From Eriocheir sinensis (Eukaryota > Arthropoda > Malacostraca > Decapoda > Varunidae), in contig NC_066522.1 in the NCBI RefSeq assembly GCF_024679095.1, positions 13,162,753 through 13,226,752 on the forward strand: DNA of 64,000 nucleotides, in the 5' to 3' direction. The stretch's first letter is position 1. Each line of letters begins with the position of its first letter. A program made the position numbers and the translations under genes. The notes beneath the pieces were generated by a model. That model was given only the letters and a program-made list of their open reading frames with translations, ran no database searches and was not told where the DNA came from. Below are positions 35,206-47,859 of the stretch, piece by piece.

Positions 35206-35926
35206 TCAGTGCCACATAGGGGCGTAGGGGTAGGAGTACTGGAAGGCGTAGGGCTGGGTGGAGTAACACAGGTTCTGGGGCAGGAAGGGGCTCACGTTGG
35301 CCTTGGGCATCGTGAGGGACGGCAGCGGCTCCTCCTTCAGGGGGCGAGGCGGCTGCAGCTCAACATACTCTTGTGACGGTGACCCCGGTGACCCCCCGGG
35401 GGACACGCCGCCCCCTCCGGAGGTCCCCAGCTCGGTGGGTAGGTCTGGAGAGCCGTGTCCTGCGGGCTGGGGGGAGGTGCCCCCCGTGTAGTAAGGGGAG
35501 CCGGGGCCGCCGTACACCGGGGCAGGCGGCAGGAGGCGGGAGCCGATGGGCGGCAGGCTGGTGAGGGAAGCGGCGGTGGCAGTGCAGGGGCTGCCGCCGC
35601 CCGTGGTTGTCATTGGGTTCATTGGGTTCATGGTGGTGATGGTGTTCATGGTGGCCATGGTGGTGGTCATGGTGGTCATTGGGTGGAGGCTGCCGTGGCT
35701 GGGCGTGGCTCCGTAGGGCGTGGGCGTCCCCTGGTCGGGCAGGAGGTACTTGTTCATCTCGGCGCGGTCGATGCTCTCCAGCGAGTCCGCCAAACAGTCC
35801 GACACGAAGGCTGTGTCGGGTACGTGGCCCTCCGGGTGGCCCCGCCCCGCCCCGCCAGGCCCCGAGGGCGAGTGTGGCGGGGAAAGCGGGTGCAGCCCCA
35901 CGCCGAAGGTGCCGCCCTTAGCCGAA
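35206..35926 (-). CDS. SoxE: SoxE transcription factor, terminal coding exon (transactivation region and stop)
   Basis: This exon encodes 239 residues to a TGA at 35206-35208. The preferred acceptor (pyrimidine-rich, ending CGCAACAG before 35926) keeps frame with the upstream exon. A second in-frame acceptor at 35948 would add seven residues (SFPSSRN), so a tandem-acceptor isoform is possible. Features in order are a Ser/Pro-rich HPLSPPHSPSGP; then DCLADSLESIDRAEMNKYLL, which resembles the SoxE central activation motif (SOX9 has NEFDQYLPP); then a low-complexity Met/Thr/Asn stretch around 35600-35700; Gly/Ser/Pro linkers; PRPLKEEPLPSL with a psi-K-x-E sumoylation consensus (LKEE), as SoxE proteins are known to be sumoylated; and an aromatic end, QYSYPYAPMWH. 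Known SoxE roles include gonad, gut and neural-crest or glial fates; a role here is inferred only from family. Together the three exons give 1101 nt, a multiple of three. Confidence 0.93.
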
Positions 35927-37206
35927 CTGTTGCGGGAGGAAGGAAAACTGTTAGCACTTACCACCACCACCACACCACCACACCACCGATACCACCACCA
36001 TTATCATCAACAACAACAACACTATATCTACCACAAGAACCTGAACCCCAGCCCGCCACACACAACTCGCCCCCCTTATCACACACCCCTGTCACACCTC
36101 CCAGCCTCAGGTTCCTTCACCCCGCCCGCCTCACCACACACACCATATATGTCCAGCTGTACCCTTCCCTCTAGACCAGGCACACTCCCACCTGCACCCA
36201 CCCACCACACCCCACACCACACACCTTCCACAACACTTTCATCACCCCGCCACGCACACCTTCATCTCCCTCCCTCCTTCACGCACCTCACACGCACCTC
36301 CACAACACTGACTTATGAACTTTGACAAAACACGTGTGAGTGGGTGTGGACGGAGAGGGCGGGAGGGCGTGAGGGTGCTGGCCGCGGAGGTGTGAGCGGG
36401 CGGGCGGGCGGGCGGGCGGCAGGGGAGGGAGGGAGGGAGGGAAAGTTGGGGCGAGATTATTATCCCAACACAAGGCAAATAAACAGACACGTGGAGAAAA
36501 ATAGATATAACCTTCGCTGACCAGTAGAAGCGGACGGATTGGGGTCAACTGGATAAGGAAGGATTGGGGGAGTGTTAGGGGAGAAGGGGTTGTGGTGGTA
36601 GTGACTGTAGGGGGTGGTTGGGGTGCTAGGATATAGTGGTGGTGGATGTGGGAGGAGGTTGGTGTTGTCAGGGTGGGTGATGTGGAGGAGGTGGATGTGG
36701 AGGTGGAGGCTGTGGAGGTGTAGAGATGCGGTGTTGTGGGTGGAATAAGCTTGAAAATGATAAAGTACCTTCGAAAATAACACACACAACCCCCCCCCCA
36801 CACACACACAATCCCCCCCACACACTCAGCTCCCCTCACACACACACTCACTCCCCCCTTCCCCCCCACACACACACAATCCCCCCCACACACTCAGCTC
36901 CCCTCACACACACACACACACACTCCCTCCCCCCTTCCCCCCCACACACAAAAACACAACACACTCCTTCCCCCCTTCCCCCCACACACAAAAACACAAC
37001 ACAATCCCTCCCCCCTTCCCCCACACACACAAAAACACAACACAATCCCTCCCCTTCCCCACACACAAAAACACAACACAACCTCTCCCCCCTTTCCCCC
37101 CACACACAAAAACACAACACAATCCCTCCCCCTTTCTCCTCCCACACAAAAACACAACACAATCCCTCCCCCTTTCCCCCCCCACACACAAACACACAAT
37201 ACACAC
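35927..37206 (-). other. SoxE intron between HMG exon 2 and terminal exon
   Basis: This intron of about 1.3 kb has GT-AG ends and phase 2. It holds Thr-type ACC/CACA repeats near the 3' end (35960-36240), an unremarkable GC-rich stretch (36240-36470), a GT/GA-rich stretch (36560-36725), and an imperfect tandem array at 36785-37200 of CACACAAAAACACAACACAA alternating with C-rich blocks. The array abuts the donor site, so it may affect splicing, but nothing in the sequence proves that. Confidence 0.85.
36785..37200. repeat. tandem array in SoxE intron 2, about 40-bp units
   Basis: Around nine units pair CACACACAAAAACACAACAC with a C/T-rich half (AATCCCTCCCCCTTTCCCC). Units vary from about 38 to 50 bp. 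Confidence 0.8.
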
Positions 37207-37389
37207 CTGACGTAGTGATGCGGGGGGGGAAGGTCCTGTAGGCTGACGTGGTTCGGCTTGCCCACCGTCTTCACGTTCTCCTTCCTGCGGCGGGGCTGGT
37301 ACTTGTAGTCCGGGTACTCCTGCTTGTGTTTGCGGCGGAGGTGGTCAGCCCGCTCCATGAAGGGACGTTTCTGGTCCTCCGTCATGCCC
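37207..37389 (-). CDS. SoxE: SoxE transcription factor, exon with C-terminal half of HMG box
   Basis: This 183-nt exon starts after a TTTCTCCTCCGCAG acceptor and ends at CAG|GTGTGT. Joined to the upstream exon it restores IWR-GMTEDQKRPFMERADHL, which aligns without gaps to the SOX9 stretch LWRLLNESEKRPF. It continues to HKQEYPDYKYQPRRRK, the end of the HMG box with the second basic nuclear localisation signal. KQE-PDYKYQPRR is a SoxE hallmark; SoxF has NYKYRPRRR. The split just after the conserved Trp-Arg, in phase 2, is at the position I recall for the HMG-box intron of vertebrate SOX8/9/10. After the box come about 24 residues with a Pro/His-rich end (LPPPHHYV). In the recovered protein the box covers roughly residues 26-104. 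Confidence 0.95.
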
Positions 37390-37578
37390 CTGCGGAGGAG
37401 AAAGGAAGGACGTGAGTTGTTTGTTGCTGGGCGTATTCATAGAGCAGCGCATGAGAGTTGTGTGTCATAATTAGGGCACAGAGGAGCGCGTCGAGGAGTT
37501 TTAAAGGAGAACAGAGGAAATTTTACACTTAAGGATACGTATAGAAAAAAGAAAATGCATTGCAGAGAAGCTATATAA

Positions 37579-37822
37579 TGGTGGCTGAGTGGTTAGCGTG
37601 CCGGCGCCGCGTCCAGGAGTGACCCAAGACTACTCACATGCTGTTTTGAGGGCCACCTATCAACCCGGACTCTAGATTCTCTTTCGAGTCTAAAGAGAGG
37701 ATCAAAGATGAGCTCCGGGGGGTCAGCATGAGCCAAGCAAGATGGCGCCCCTATAAACACTTGACTGCGCCACAACGGGCTGTCGACCCCACCAAGAAAA
37801 CCTACCGAACGAAAAAAAAAAA
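37579..37822 (+). mobile_element. tRNA-derived SINE with internally deleted head
   Basis: Starts GGTGGCTGAGTGGTTAGCGT, then jumps past the box B region to CTACTCACATGCTGTTTTGA, TCAACCCGGACTCTAGATTC and GGCGCCCCTATAAACACTTG, ending in an A-run at 37812-37822. Same family as 26575-26912. It lies in the SoxE intron close to the HMG exon 2 acceptor, on the opposite strand to the gene. Confidence 0.75.
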
Positions 37823-38750
37823 TTACTCGTACTTTTATGTTCTTCCTTTCTTTGTTACTCGTATTAGTTTCTTTCTTGCTTGCACTCAATGTTCTCTTGC
37901 GCATCAGGGGAAATAGTCAACCATATATATATCTTTTTTACTTGCACACGTAAAACTTTCTTTCTACACTCTCTTACTCGTAATATTATCTTCCTTACTT
38001 TCTTACTCGCAACGCTCTCTTTTGACTTGTATTGTTCTGAGGTGGCCAGACAGAAATATAAATACTTTGTTCTTAGGTGATTTTCTACGATAAAACTTTC
38101 CACGAATTTATTTATTTTAGGAGTAGCATAAAGTTCACACACTCACCACCGCTAGTACCACCACCACCACCACTACCAGCACTACCACCATCACTACAAC
38201 AACTACCACCACCACCACTACCAGCACTACCACCATCACTACAACCACTACCACCACTGCCATTGCCACTAACCTCCCGTCCGAGCGCTGACCTTCACGA
38301 TCACTGTTTTTCTTCACTTCACCGCGGAGAGTGTCTGTCACCCGCCACCAACACCACCACCACCACCGACCCGACCCCGACCCTCCCGCCATGGCCACTA
38401 TCTATCTAGCACTGCCACACTATCACCACCACCACCACTATCACCACTGCAACTGCCACGATCTCTACTATCACCAATCTCACCACCACCCAGTGCAACT
38501 ACTCTCCCCCCCCCCCCCCCCCACACCACCACCACCACCACCATTTTCACTACCACTGTTGTCATCACCATTATTCTACTTCTACCACCACCACCAGTAA
38601 TCATGCATATAGTGAAAATCCATAACCACCATCACCACCATCATCACCATCAGTAGGTACCCCCTTATACCATCACCACCACCACCACATCACCACCACT
38701 TCACCACTACCACCACAACCACCAGAGGAATGCATTGGTGTTCCTCGGCT
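37823..38750. other. AT-rich unique DNA, then (CCA/CAC)n field
   Basis: 37830-38130 is AT-rich, with TTTCTTACTCG-type repeats. 38140-38740 is a degenerate CCA/CAC trinucleotide field with a C-run at 38507-38522; a block CACTACCAGCACTACCACCA recurs at 38171 and 38215. The His/Thr frames are artefacts. Confidence 0.75.
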
Positions 38751-38945
38751 TTCCCACGCTTCCTCTCAATCCTCCTCCTCCTCCTCCTCCTCCTCCTTCT
38801 CCTCCTCTCACTCCTCACATCATCAAAAAGTTACCTCTCCACTTGACTTCACGCCTCCTCTCACCACCATAACCTCCTCCTCCTCCTCCTCCTCCTGCAT
38901 CTCCATCTCCCGTTCTTATCAGCTTGTGGATTTCCAAGAAGAGAT

Positions 38946-39031
<86 letters not shown>

Positions 39032-39585
39032 ACACGTATATTAGTAATCCCGAATGATCTTGTGTTGTAATTTTTTTTCTCTTTCTCTCCCTCTCCTGTT
39101 TCCTTTTTTTTTCTTCATCTCGTTCTCCAAATCTTCCTCCTCCTCTTCCTCCTCCTCATCATCATCATCATAATCATCAGCTAAATCCTTTAATCCTATA
39201 TTCTTCATTTTGTTCCATTCACTTTTTTTTCTCTCTCCTTCACTTCTCTCCCTTTGATTTTTTTTTATCTCACATACCTTTCCTCCTCCCTCTCTCCCTC
39301 TCTCCCTCCCTCCTCCAACTCCTCTCCATCACCTCATCTTCCTCCTCACATTACCCTCCTCGTCCTCGTCCTCCTCCTCCTCCGCCATCTCGTCCCTATT
39401 ATCTCCTTTCTTCCTCCGCATCTCCCCTTCTTCTTTCCCATCTCCCCTTCTTCCTCCCCTTCATCATTACTTCTTCCTCCATCGTCCTCCTTTTCCTCTT
39501 CGTCGTTCTCCACACGTCACCTACTAATTCCTCCTCCTCCTCCTCCTCCTCCTTCGCAGTATCACTCTCCTTCCTATCACCTTCC

Positions 39586-39616
<31 letters not shown>

Positions 39617-39697
39617 ATTACCTCAACTTCCTCACCCCCACCCCCCTGTTTCTCCTCCTCTTCCTCCTCCTCTTCGTCTTCTTAAAAACAATTTACA

Positions 39698-39760
<63 letters not shown>

Positions 39761-39780
39761 CACCCCCATGGCTCTCTAGC
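38750..39780. repeat. (TCC)n, (GA)n and (CT)n tracts in polypyrimidine DNA
   Basis: (TCC)n 38771-38800 and 38877-38895; (GA)n 38947-39030, 84 bp; polypyrimidine 39060-39680; (CT)n 39701-39758. Confidence 0.9.
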
Positions 39781-41100
39781 ATAAAAAAAACGGCGGCAGT
39801 GCGCACCAAAAACAGCGGACAATCGTAATGCGTGTCCTCCCCCGCGGCGGCCCTGACCCCTTGGCTGACACGGGGACACGGGGAGGACACGCCGCGGACA
39901 CCTGTGGCCTGGACGTGGGAAGAGAGAAAGGGGGAAGGGGGAGGAAGGAGTGTGAGAGGGAGGGGGAAAGAGGCGTGAGAGGGAGTGGTATAATATGGTG
40001 AGGGAAAATGGTGATATGCCGTGGGTGGGTGTGAGCGAGGGAGAGAGTGAGCGAGCGAATGTGAGGGAGAAAATGAGAGAAAGTTAGAGAGAAAGAAAAG
40101 AATAGAGGAAGTGGGATGATATGAATGGAAGAGTGATGATATGCTGCGTGTTTGTGTTAGCGAGTGAAAGAAAGTGCATGAGAAAAAGTAAGAAAGAGAT
40201 AAAAAGGATACTGTATTGTAAGAGAAAGGACATTGTAGTGTTAGAAGGGAGGAATGAAGGGAAAGAGGAGAGGGAGAGAGGGAATGGGGATTGAGGGCAC
40301 TGTGAGATTTAGAATGACATTGTAGAGAAGGAAGGGAGGGAGGGAAGGAGGGAAAGAGGGAGGGAATGGGAGGGAGGAGGAATGATTGAGGATTAAAAAA
40401 AAAAAAAAATATGGTGTGTGTGTAAGTGCATGAGATGAGAAAAAGTGAGAAAGAGAAAAAAAGGATACTGTATTATAAGAGAAAGGACATTGTAGTGTTA
40501 GAAGGGAGGAATGGAGGGAAAGATGGGAGGGAGAGAGGGAATGGGGATTGAGGGTGTGGGTTAATATGCTGGGAAAAAAGGATACTGTATTATTAGAGAA
40601 AAGACATTGTAGTGTGGAAAGGGAGGAAGGGAGGGTAAAAGAAGGGAAGAAGGGAGGGAGGAAATGGAAGTAGAGGGCGTGGATTAATATGCTGGAAAAA
40701 AATATATATGATGTGTGTGTTAGCGAGTGCATGAGAAAGAGAGTAAGAAAGAGAAAAAAAGGATACTCTGTTATAAGAAAAAGGACATTGTAGTGTGGGA
40801 AGGGAGGAAGGGAGGGAAAGAGGGGAAGAAGGGAGGGAATGGGAGTTGAGGGTGTGGGTTAATATGCTGGGGAAAAAATTATACTGTATTGTTAGAGAAA
40901 GGACATTGTAGTGTGGAAAGAAAGGAAGGTAGGGTAAAAGAAGGGAAGAAGGGAGGGAGGAAATGGAAGTAGAGGGCGTGGATTAATATGCTGGAAAAAA
41001 AATATATGATGTGTGTGTTCGTGAGTGAGTGAGTAAGAAAGAGAAGAAATAGGACCCTGTATAATAAGAAAAGGGACATTGTAGTATACTGTTAGGCTCC
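39780..41100. repeat. GGACATTGTAGTGT tandem units of variable length
   Basis: 39780-39910 is unique and GC-rich. 39910-40220 is G/A-rich. From 40200 to 41085, five or six units carry GGATACTGTATTATAAGAGA, AGGACATTGTAGTGT, a GGGAGGAAGGGA half, and GGTTAATATGCTGG. Unit starts are near 40208, 40463, 40580, 40760, 40880 and 41050, so the period varies from about 117 to 255 bp. Confidence 0.75.
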
Positions 41101-41279
41101 AAGTGTTAAGTAAATATTGGTATGGAACTGTTTAAAATCCCTGACTCGTTTAAAACACGTTCCGAAGACTAACTAAAAATTAAAGTCGTGTTTTCAAGGA
41201 AGTTCAACATCTAAGTTAAGTTTAAGGCAAGGTTTTCCAGCGATAACATAGAACATAATAGCCAGTAACCAACCAGCAA

Positions 41280-41840
41280 CCAGGAAGCACCATACGCCGA
41301 AACATAAGCACCATACACTAACATACCCACCATATAGACTGTAACATAACCACCATACATAACATACGCATCATAGACTAACATACGCACCACATACTGT
41401 ACCATACGCATCATACACTGTACCATACGCACCATACACTGTACCATACGCATCATACACTTCACCATACGCACCATACACTGTACCATACGCACCATAC
41501 ACTGTACCATACGCACCATACACTGTACCATACGCATCATACACTGTACCATACGCATCATACACTGTACCATACGCACCATACGCACCATACACTGTAC
41601 CATACGCATCATACACTGTACCATACGCACCATACACTGTACCATACGCATCATACACTGTACCATACGCATCATACACTGTACCATACGCACCATACTG
41701 TACCATACGCACCATACACTGTACCATACGCACCATACACTGTACCATACGCACCATACAGTATACCATAACGCACCATAGACTGAAACACACACACCAT
41801 ACACTAGTAACACTATCATAAGCACCATACAGCAAGCCGA
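41280..41840. repeat. 21-bp minisatellite
   Basis: The core unit is CACTGTACCATACGCAYCAT plus one base (A). About 18 good copies lie at 41395-41775 and diverged copies on both edges. A multiple-of-three unit leaves long frames open (MVQCMMR and GTVYDAY cycles). 41100-41280 is unique DNA. Confidence 0.9.
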
Positions 41841-41939
41841 GACAAGCCTTTCTACCAAGCTATAAGCAGCATACTCTACCGTGGAGCACAATCTTGATGC
41901 GAATATTTTTTTTTTCTTATCAGTTGATGGATGAGGATA

Positions 41940-41948
41940 GAATGTAGG

Positions 41949-41986
<38 letters not shown>

Positions 41987-42028
41987 AGATTAAGAGCCGC
42001 CGTAAGTATGCACTATCTTTGGTGAGCG

Positions 42029-42071
<43 letters not shown>

Positions 42072-42190
42072 CCTCTGACTCTCCCATTATTCCTATTGCC
42101 ATTCAGACTGGCTATAACACTTTCTTCTTAACTTCATTATCCTCCTCCTCCTCCTCCTCCTCTTCCTCCTCCTCCTCCTCCTCCTCCTAA
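41940..42190. repeat. (GA)n, (CT)n and (TCC)n tracts
   Basis: (GA)n 41953-41983; (CT)n 42030-42069, so the two face each other across 47 bp; (TCC)n 42140-42188. Confidence 0.9.
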
Positions 42191-42680
42191 TTAATCTTGC
42201 GGGCCGGCGTGACGTCAACCATTGCTCACCGCAGCTTACACAGGGGAGGGAGGAAGGGCCGCGCCAACCCCTGGGACGCCGGCGGGAAGGTAGGATAGAT
42301 GGAGGATAGGTAAGGGAATAAGGGAGGGAGATGATAGATGGGAAGGTAAGGATGGTGGATAGGTAAATCACACTTTTTCACTTTCCTCCGACCTCCCTAG
42401 GACTCCGATTTTCCTCCGGGGTACCGCCGACACCTGCCTGACACCTCCTTGTTTACCATCCTACCTCCCTCCAGCTCAGCAAGCATGGCCAACCTAGGCA
42501 GCCTGCCTCCAACTCCAACTCGAGGCACATTGTCGTCGCGTATATTAGCGACGATTTCATTTTCCATTCAAAGAAGAAGAAGAAAACAGGTGGAGCAGGC
42601 AGTGCTTGTAGAGAGAGAGAAACCTGGGGGCTAGCAGACTCCTACAAACAGCTTGCGTTGAAGACACCGAAGGCTACAGG
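42190..42680. promoter_or_regulatory. unique intronic island with CRE and a palindrome
   Basis: TGACGTCA lies near 42210. TCGTCGC (42533-42539) and GCGACGA (42548-42554) form a 7-bp-arm palindrome around GTATATTA, next to ACATTGT, a possible SOX site. The sequence is non-repetitive within a repeat-filled intron. Enhancer function is a guess. Confidence 0.25.
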
Positions 42681-45180
42681 CAGTGGTTGTGTTTTAATGT
42701 AATACTGTCTATTTATGTATTCCATATGTTACTCCAAAAAATAAATACATTAACCATGGCAAAAAGTTTATTTTTTTCAGTAATGTTTACAGGATGTAGT
42801 GAATAGGGGTGGTAGATGGAAGATGGGAAGGTAGGAAGGGTGGATAGATGAGGGAGTAAGTTGTCGGAAGGGTGGATAAGTAGGTAGGAGGATAAGGGAA
42901 GGACGGGAGAGGGGAAGGTAGGAAAGGGGGATAGATAACGATTAGGTAAGGGAATAGAGGAAGGTGGATAGGTAGACGGGAAGGAAATAAGGATGAATAG
43001 GTAAGCGGATAATGGAGGTGGATGGTAAGCGAGAAGGAAGCAGGAATAGACAATCAAATGGATAGATAGATAGATTAAACAGACATAATTAAGGTGATTG
43101 ATTTAGGTAATGATAAATGGTATACAGATAGATTGGTTGACTAAAGAAGAAAACAAATAGAAATACCTTGACAAATAGAAGAAAGACTGTCTTGGAAAAA
43201 GTAAGGTACACAGTATTGAATAGAAAAAGATATTCGATACAGTTTTAATAGACTTGAATCCATTGTTGCTTGAAACCTAGACCTATTGAATTACTTTTTT
43301 ATCATCGTATGTCTTCTTCCTTTTCTCTTTTATCCCTCCTTCTCTTTCCTTTCCCTCCCATCCTCCCTCCCTGCCTCCTTGCTTCCTCTAATCCCATTGC
43401 GTTTTTAATCCATTTTCATTTTACTTTCTTTCTTTCTGCTCTTTCTTCTCTTTTCCTTTCCATAACTGCCATTCCTTTCCTCCTCCTCTTCTATATATTC
43501 CATTCTTTTATCCTCCCTTTCCCTTCCTTTCACCTTCCTTTTCACACCTCCCCCTCCCTCCCTTCTCACTCCCTTCCTTCCGTTTTTTATACATATTTAT
43601 TCATCTTCTTCTTATTGTTTCCTTTCTTTTTCACGCTTCTTTTCCATGTCTTTTTTTTATTCATCCTTTCCTAGTCACGTCCCTTTTCACGTCTTTCTCT
43701 CCCTCACACTCTCCCTCCCTTTCCCCCTCTCTCCCTCCCTCCCTCCTTTCCTTCCGTCATCTCCGCCCTGCTCCCAATATTTGATGATGAGTCTGGTCTG
43801 TTGACGCGGCGGGCAGGACACGTATTGACAGAGCCGCTACCAATTCCAGGCCACAGGTAATCTCTCCCTTCCCCCTTCCCCCTCCTCCCCCTTAGGCAAA
43901 CCTCCATTAAGTTATACAAAAGGAGGTGAAGGGGTAACTTATGATGAATGGGAGGGAAAGAGAAAGGAAGATGAAGAAAAGTAGAGAGGCCTAGGAAGAA
44001 GAGAGGAAGAGTAAATGAATGAAATATTAAAGGAGTAGAAAAAGAATGGAAGGGAAAGTGTAGGGAAAAAGTAGGGAAGGGAAGAGAAACGCAGGAAAAG
44101 AAGGGGAAAGGAAGGGTAGGGAAGGGGAAGGGTAAGGAATGATAGGAAAAGAGAGGGAAAGAATGAAAAAAAAGGAAAGAAAATAAGAATGAATGAAGAG
44201 AAAGGAAAAGGAAAGACAGACATGGAAGATGAAAAATAAAACGTAAGAAGGAAAATAAAGGAAAGATGAATAAACGAATAAAAAAAGATAAGAAAATAAA
44301 AAAGAAAGTCAGATATGGAAAAGAGGAACTTGAATAATATCAGGATAATTGATGAACGTGAGAAGAAAAGGAAGATAAAAAAAGAGGTCACGGAAAAAAA
44401 TGAAAATAAGAAAGTAAACAAGAAAGAAATGAACTAAGGAATGGAAAATGAAGAGGGGGAAAAAAGGAAGACAGATGGAAAACTAGGAAATAATGAAGGG
44501 AAGAAAAGAAGGATGGAAGAAAGAAAGAAAATGACAAGAAAAAAATAGGAAAGAAAACAAAAATTTACCTTGAAACTTTATATACAAAACAACGCAAGAA
44601 TTTCCTTATAAAAAGATGATTGTTGCAAGGTGTGTGAACGTTAATAGAAGGGAAAAAAGTGAAAATCTGTGAGGAGAAAGTTAATAATCGAAGAAAGAAC
44701 AGTAAAATAAATGAAGAAAAATACGTGAAAACAAAGGAAGAAAAAGAATACAGGACAAACGAAGAAAATACGAAACGAAGGAAAAATACAGGATAACAAA
44801 AGAAGAAGAAATAGAAACAAACGAGGGAAGAAAAATACGAAGCAAACAAAACACGGAGAAGAAAATAGAGGACAACAAACGGAAAAGAAAACAAGAATAC
44901 AAATGAAGAAAACAAAAAATGCAGAAAAAAACAAAGGAAGAAAAAATAATACGAGAAAACAAACAAGAAAAAAAACATTAGAACAAACGAAGAAAAGAAT
45001 ATAAAAAAACAAACAATGGATGAAGTAAATGAAGAAGAAATGAAGAAAAATAGATAAAAATGAGCGGAAAAGAAAATATAAAAGGAGAAAAACACAAAAA
45101 AGAAACGAAGAGAAATAAAAATAAGGGAGAAAAATATATACAAAAAAAAAAATAGAGAAAAACATACCAAGAAAAATATC
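42680..45180. other. GGATAGGTAG-type repeats, polypyrimidine block, then polypurine block
   Basis: 42780-43060 carries GGTGGATAGGTAG-like repeats. 43060-43300 is unique and AT-rich. 43300-43770 is polypyrimidine. 43770-43870 is unique. 43920-45170 is a 1.25-kb polypurine block with degenerate GAAGAAAAATACG units. All long frames are Phe/Ser/Leu translations of the purine strand's complement. Confidence 0.75.
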
Positions 45181-45358
45181 ACCCATCACCACCACCACCA
45201 CCACCACAACAACAACAACAACAACAACAACAGTAGCGGCGGCGGACATTGCAGCCCCGACGCAACCATTTCCTACACAATGCAAGGGAGTGTCCACGTC
45301 CCCGCGCCCTGACCTGGATGTAGCGTGCGTGCGTTCGTTGGTTAGTTCCAGGTCGCGT

Positions 45359-45406
<48 letters not shown>

Positions 45407-45481
45407 AAGAAGATTGTAGTGTTTGTCTTACGTGTATAATAAGCAAGAGAAAAAAAAGATTAACATGATGTCCTCCACCCC

Positions 45482-45548
<67 letters not shown>

Positions 45549-45590
45549 GTTTATGATTGCCTGATTGATCCGTCTATACATGTTTATACA

Positions 45591-45650
<60 letters not shown>

Positions 45651-46107
45651 AAGGCCTCTAAAAACTAACGAAACCAACAAAACTATCATTGCAAAATAAA
45701 TTAGTGTACCCATGGAAAAATGAAAAAAAATAAAGTAATAATAATAAATCGATCGATAACATAAACCACACTAAAGGAAAAATAGAAGTGGAGTAAACAT
45801 AATTTTCGGAGGTATGATAACAATGATAATACAGTAATAATGATAATAATGATAATAACAATAACAATAATAATAATAATAATAATAACAATAACAATAA
45901 CAACAAAAACACCATCGAAAAACACTGTACGACAACTTATACGATCCTTTTCCATCCTCAGTAAACCCTTCCTTGATAATAATAACAATAACCATAATAA
46001 CGTACGACAATCTCTCCGATCCTTTCCACAACAATCCCTTCTTGGCGTCGCCGCTGCCGGACACACGATTAATGTCAACACGCGGCCGCTCCTTCCTTTA
46101 CCCGCAG

Positions 46108-46169
<62 letters not shown>

Positions 46170-46492
46170 AGTATCATGGTGGGTGGGAGGGACAGGCAGG
46201 CAGACAGTGAGAGAAAAAAAGAAGGAAAAAAATGTGTTCTGTCTCCTTACCCTTTTTCTCTCCCTTCCTCCTCCTCCCCTTTCCTCTCCTCTCCTCCCCT
46301 TCCCTCCCTCTCTCCCTCCCTCGATTATTCATTAGACTCCTTTATCTAATTCTTTATGTTTTCCTCTCGTTTCCTTTTTTCATTTAGTATCTTATCTTTT
46401 TTTATTATTTCTGTTATCTCGTGTTTCTTATTCTCTATCCATCCTCACTCACTCACTCACTCACTCAAGAAAACCCTATAAACTACATCTCA

Positions 46493-46500
<8 letters not shown>
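45180..46500. repeat. (CAA)n, (GA)n and paired (GT)n tracts with short unique islands
   Basis: (CAC/CAA)n 45185-45232; (GA)n 45361-45399; (GT)n 45484-45546 and 45595-45647; (AAT/AAC)n 45840-45905; (GA)n 46110-46159. Unique CpG-rich islands lie at 45233-45355 and 46020-46105. GTACGACAA followed by CGATCC-TTTCC occurs twice, 76 bp apart (45927, 46003). Confidence 0.85.
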
Positions 46501-47044
<544 letters not shown>

Positions 47045-47045
<1 letters not shown>

Positions 47046-47720
47046 CAAGGGAGGAGATATGAAGGGACGGGAAGGGAAGGGAATGTTGCGGAAAGAGAGG
47101 AAAGGAAAGGATGGGAAGGGAAAGGAAGGGAAGGATGGGAAGGGAAAGGCAGGAAAGGAATGGAAAGGGTTAGAGAGAGAGAGAGAGAGAGAGTATGGAA
47201 ATGGAAGGGAAAAGAACGGAAAGGAAAGGAAGGGAAAAGAATGGTAGGGAAAGAGATGGAAGGAAAGGTAGGGAAGGAAGAGAAGGGAAGGAAAGGATGG
47301 GAAGGGAAAGGAAGGGAAAAGAATGGTAGGGAAAGAGATGGAAGGAAAGGTAAGGAAGGAAGAGAAGGGAAGGAAAGGATGGGAAGGGAAAGGAAGGGAA
47401 GGATGGGAAGGGAAAGGCAGGAAAAGAAGGGAGAGAAAGGAAATGGAAGGGAAAAGAACGGAAAGGAAAGGAAGGGAAAAGAATGGTAGGGAAAGAGATG
47501 GAAGGAAAGGTAGGGAAGGAAGAGAAGGGAAGGAAAGGATGGGAAGGGAAAGGAAGGGAAGGATGGGAAGGGAAAGGCAGGAAAGGAAAGGAAAAGCTAA
47601 GGGAGAGAGAGTAAGGAAATGGAGGGGAAAAGAACGGAAAGGAAAGGAAGGGAAAAGAATGGTAGGGAAAGAGATGGAAGGAAAGGTAGGGAAGGAAAAC
47701 GAAGGGCATAGAAGGGAAGG
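47045..47720. repeat. GGGAAAGGAA tandem array, 120-170 bp higher-order unit
   Basis: Built of GGAAAGGAAGGGA segments. The marker GAATGGTAGGGAAAGAGATG recurs near 47239, 47318, 47479 and 47658, showing a complex higher-order order. One strand is almost pure purine. Confidence 0.85.
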
Positions 47721-47859
47721 GAAGGGAAGGTTAGAGAAAGAAAATGAAGGATGGGGAAAGGAGTGGAATGAAACGGGAAGAAAAAGAAGAATAGAGAAAT
47801 GAAGGAAAGTGAGGGGAAACGATGGGTAAGGAAAACAAGGAATGAAAGGGAGGGACAAG

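Noticed and set aside
35455..36174. 239-codon plus-strand frame overlapping the SoxE last exon
   Set aside because: Antisense shadow of a GC-rich true exon; no domain, and it crosses the intron boundary.
36894..37203. Cys/Val/Gly-rich continuation of the HMG frame on the minus strand
   Set aside because: Intron read-through after the GTGTGT donor; it is repeat sequence.
41211..41891. 226-codon Met/Val/Cys-rich minus-strand frame
   Set aside because: 21-bp minisatellite translation.
42449..42634. 61-codon plus-strand frame in the SoxE intron
   Set aside because: Short, unrecognised and opposite to the host gene; kept only as part of a unique island.
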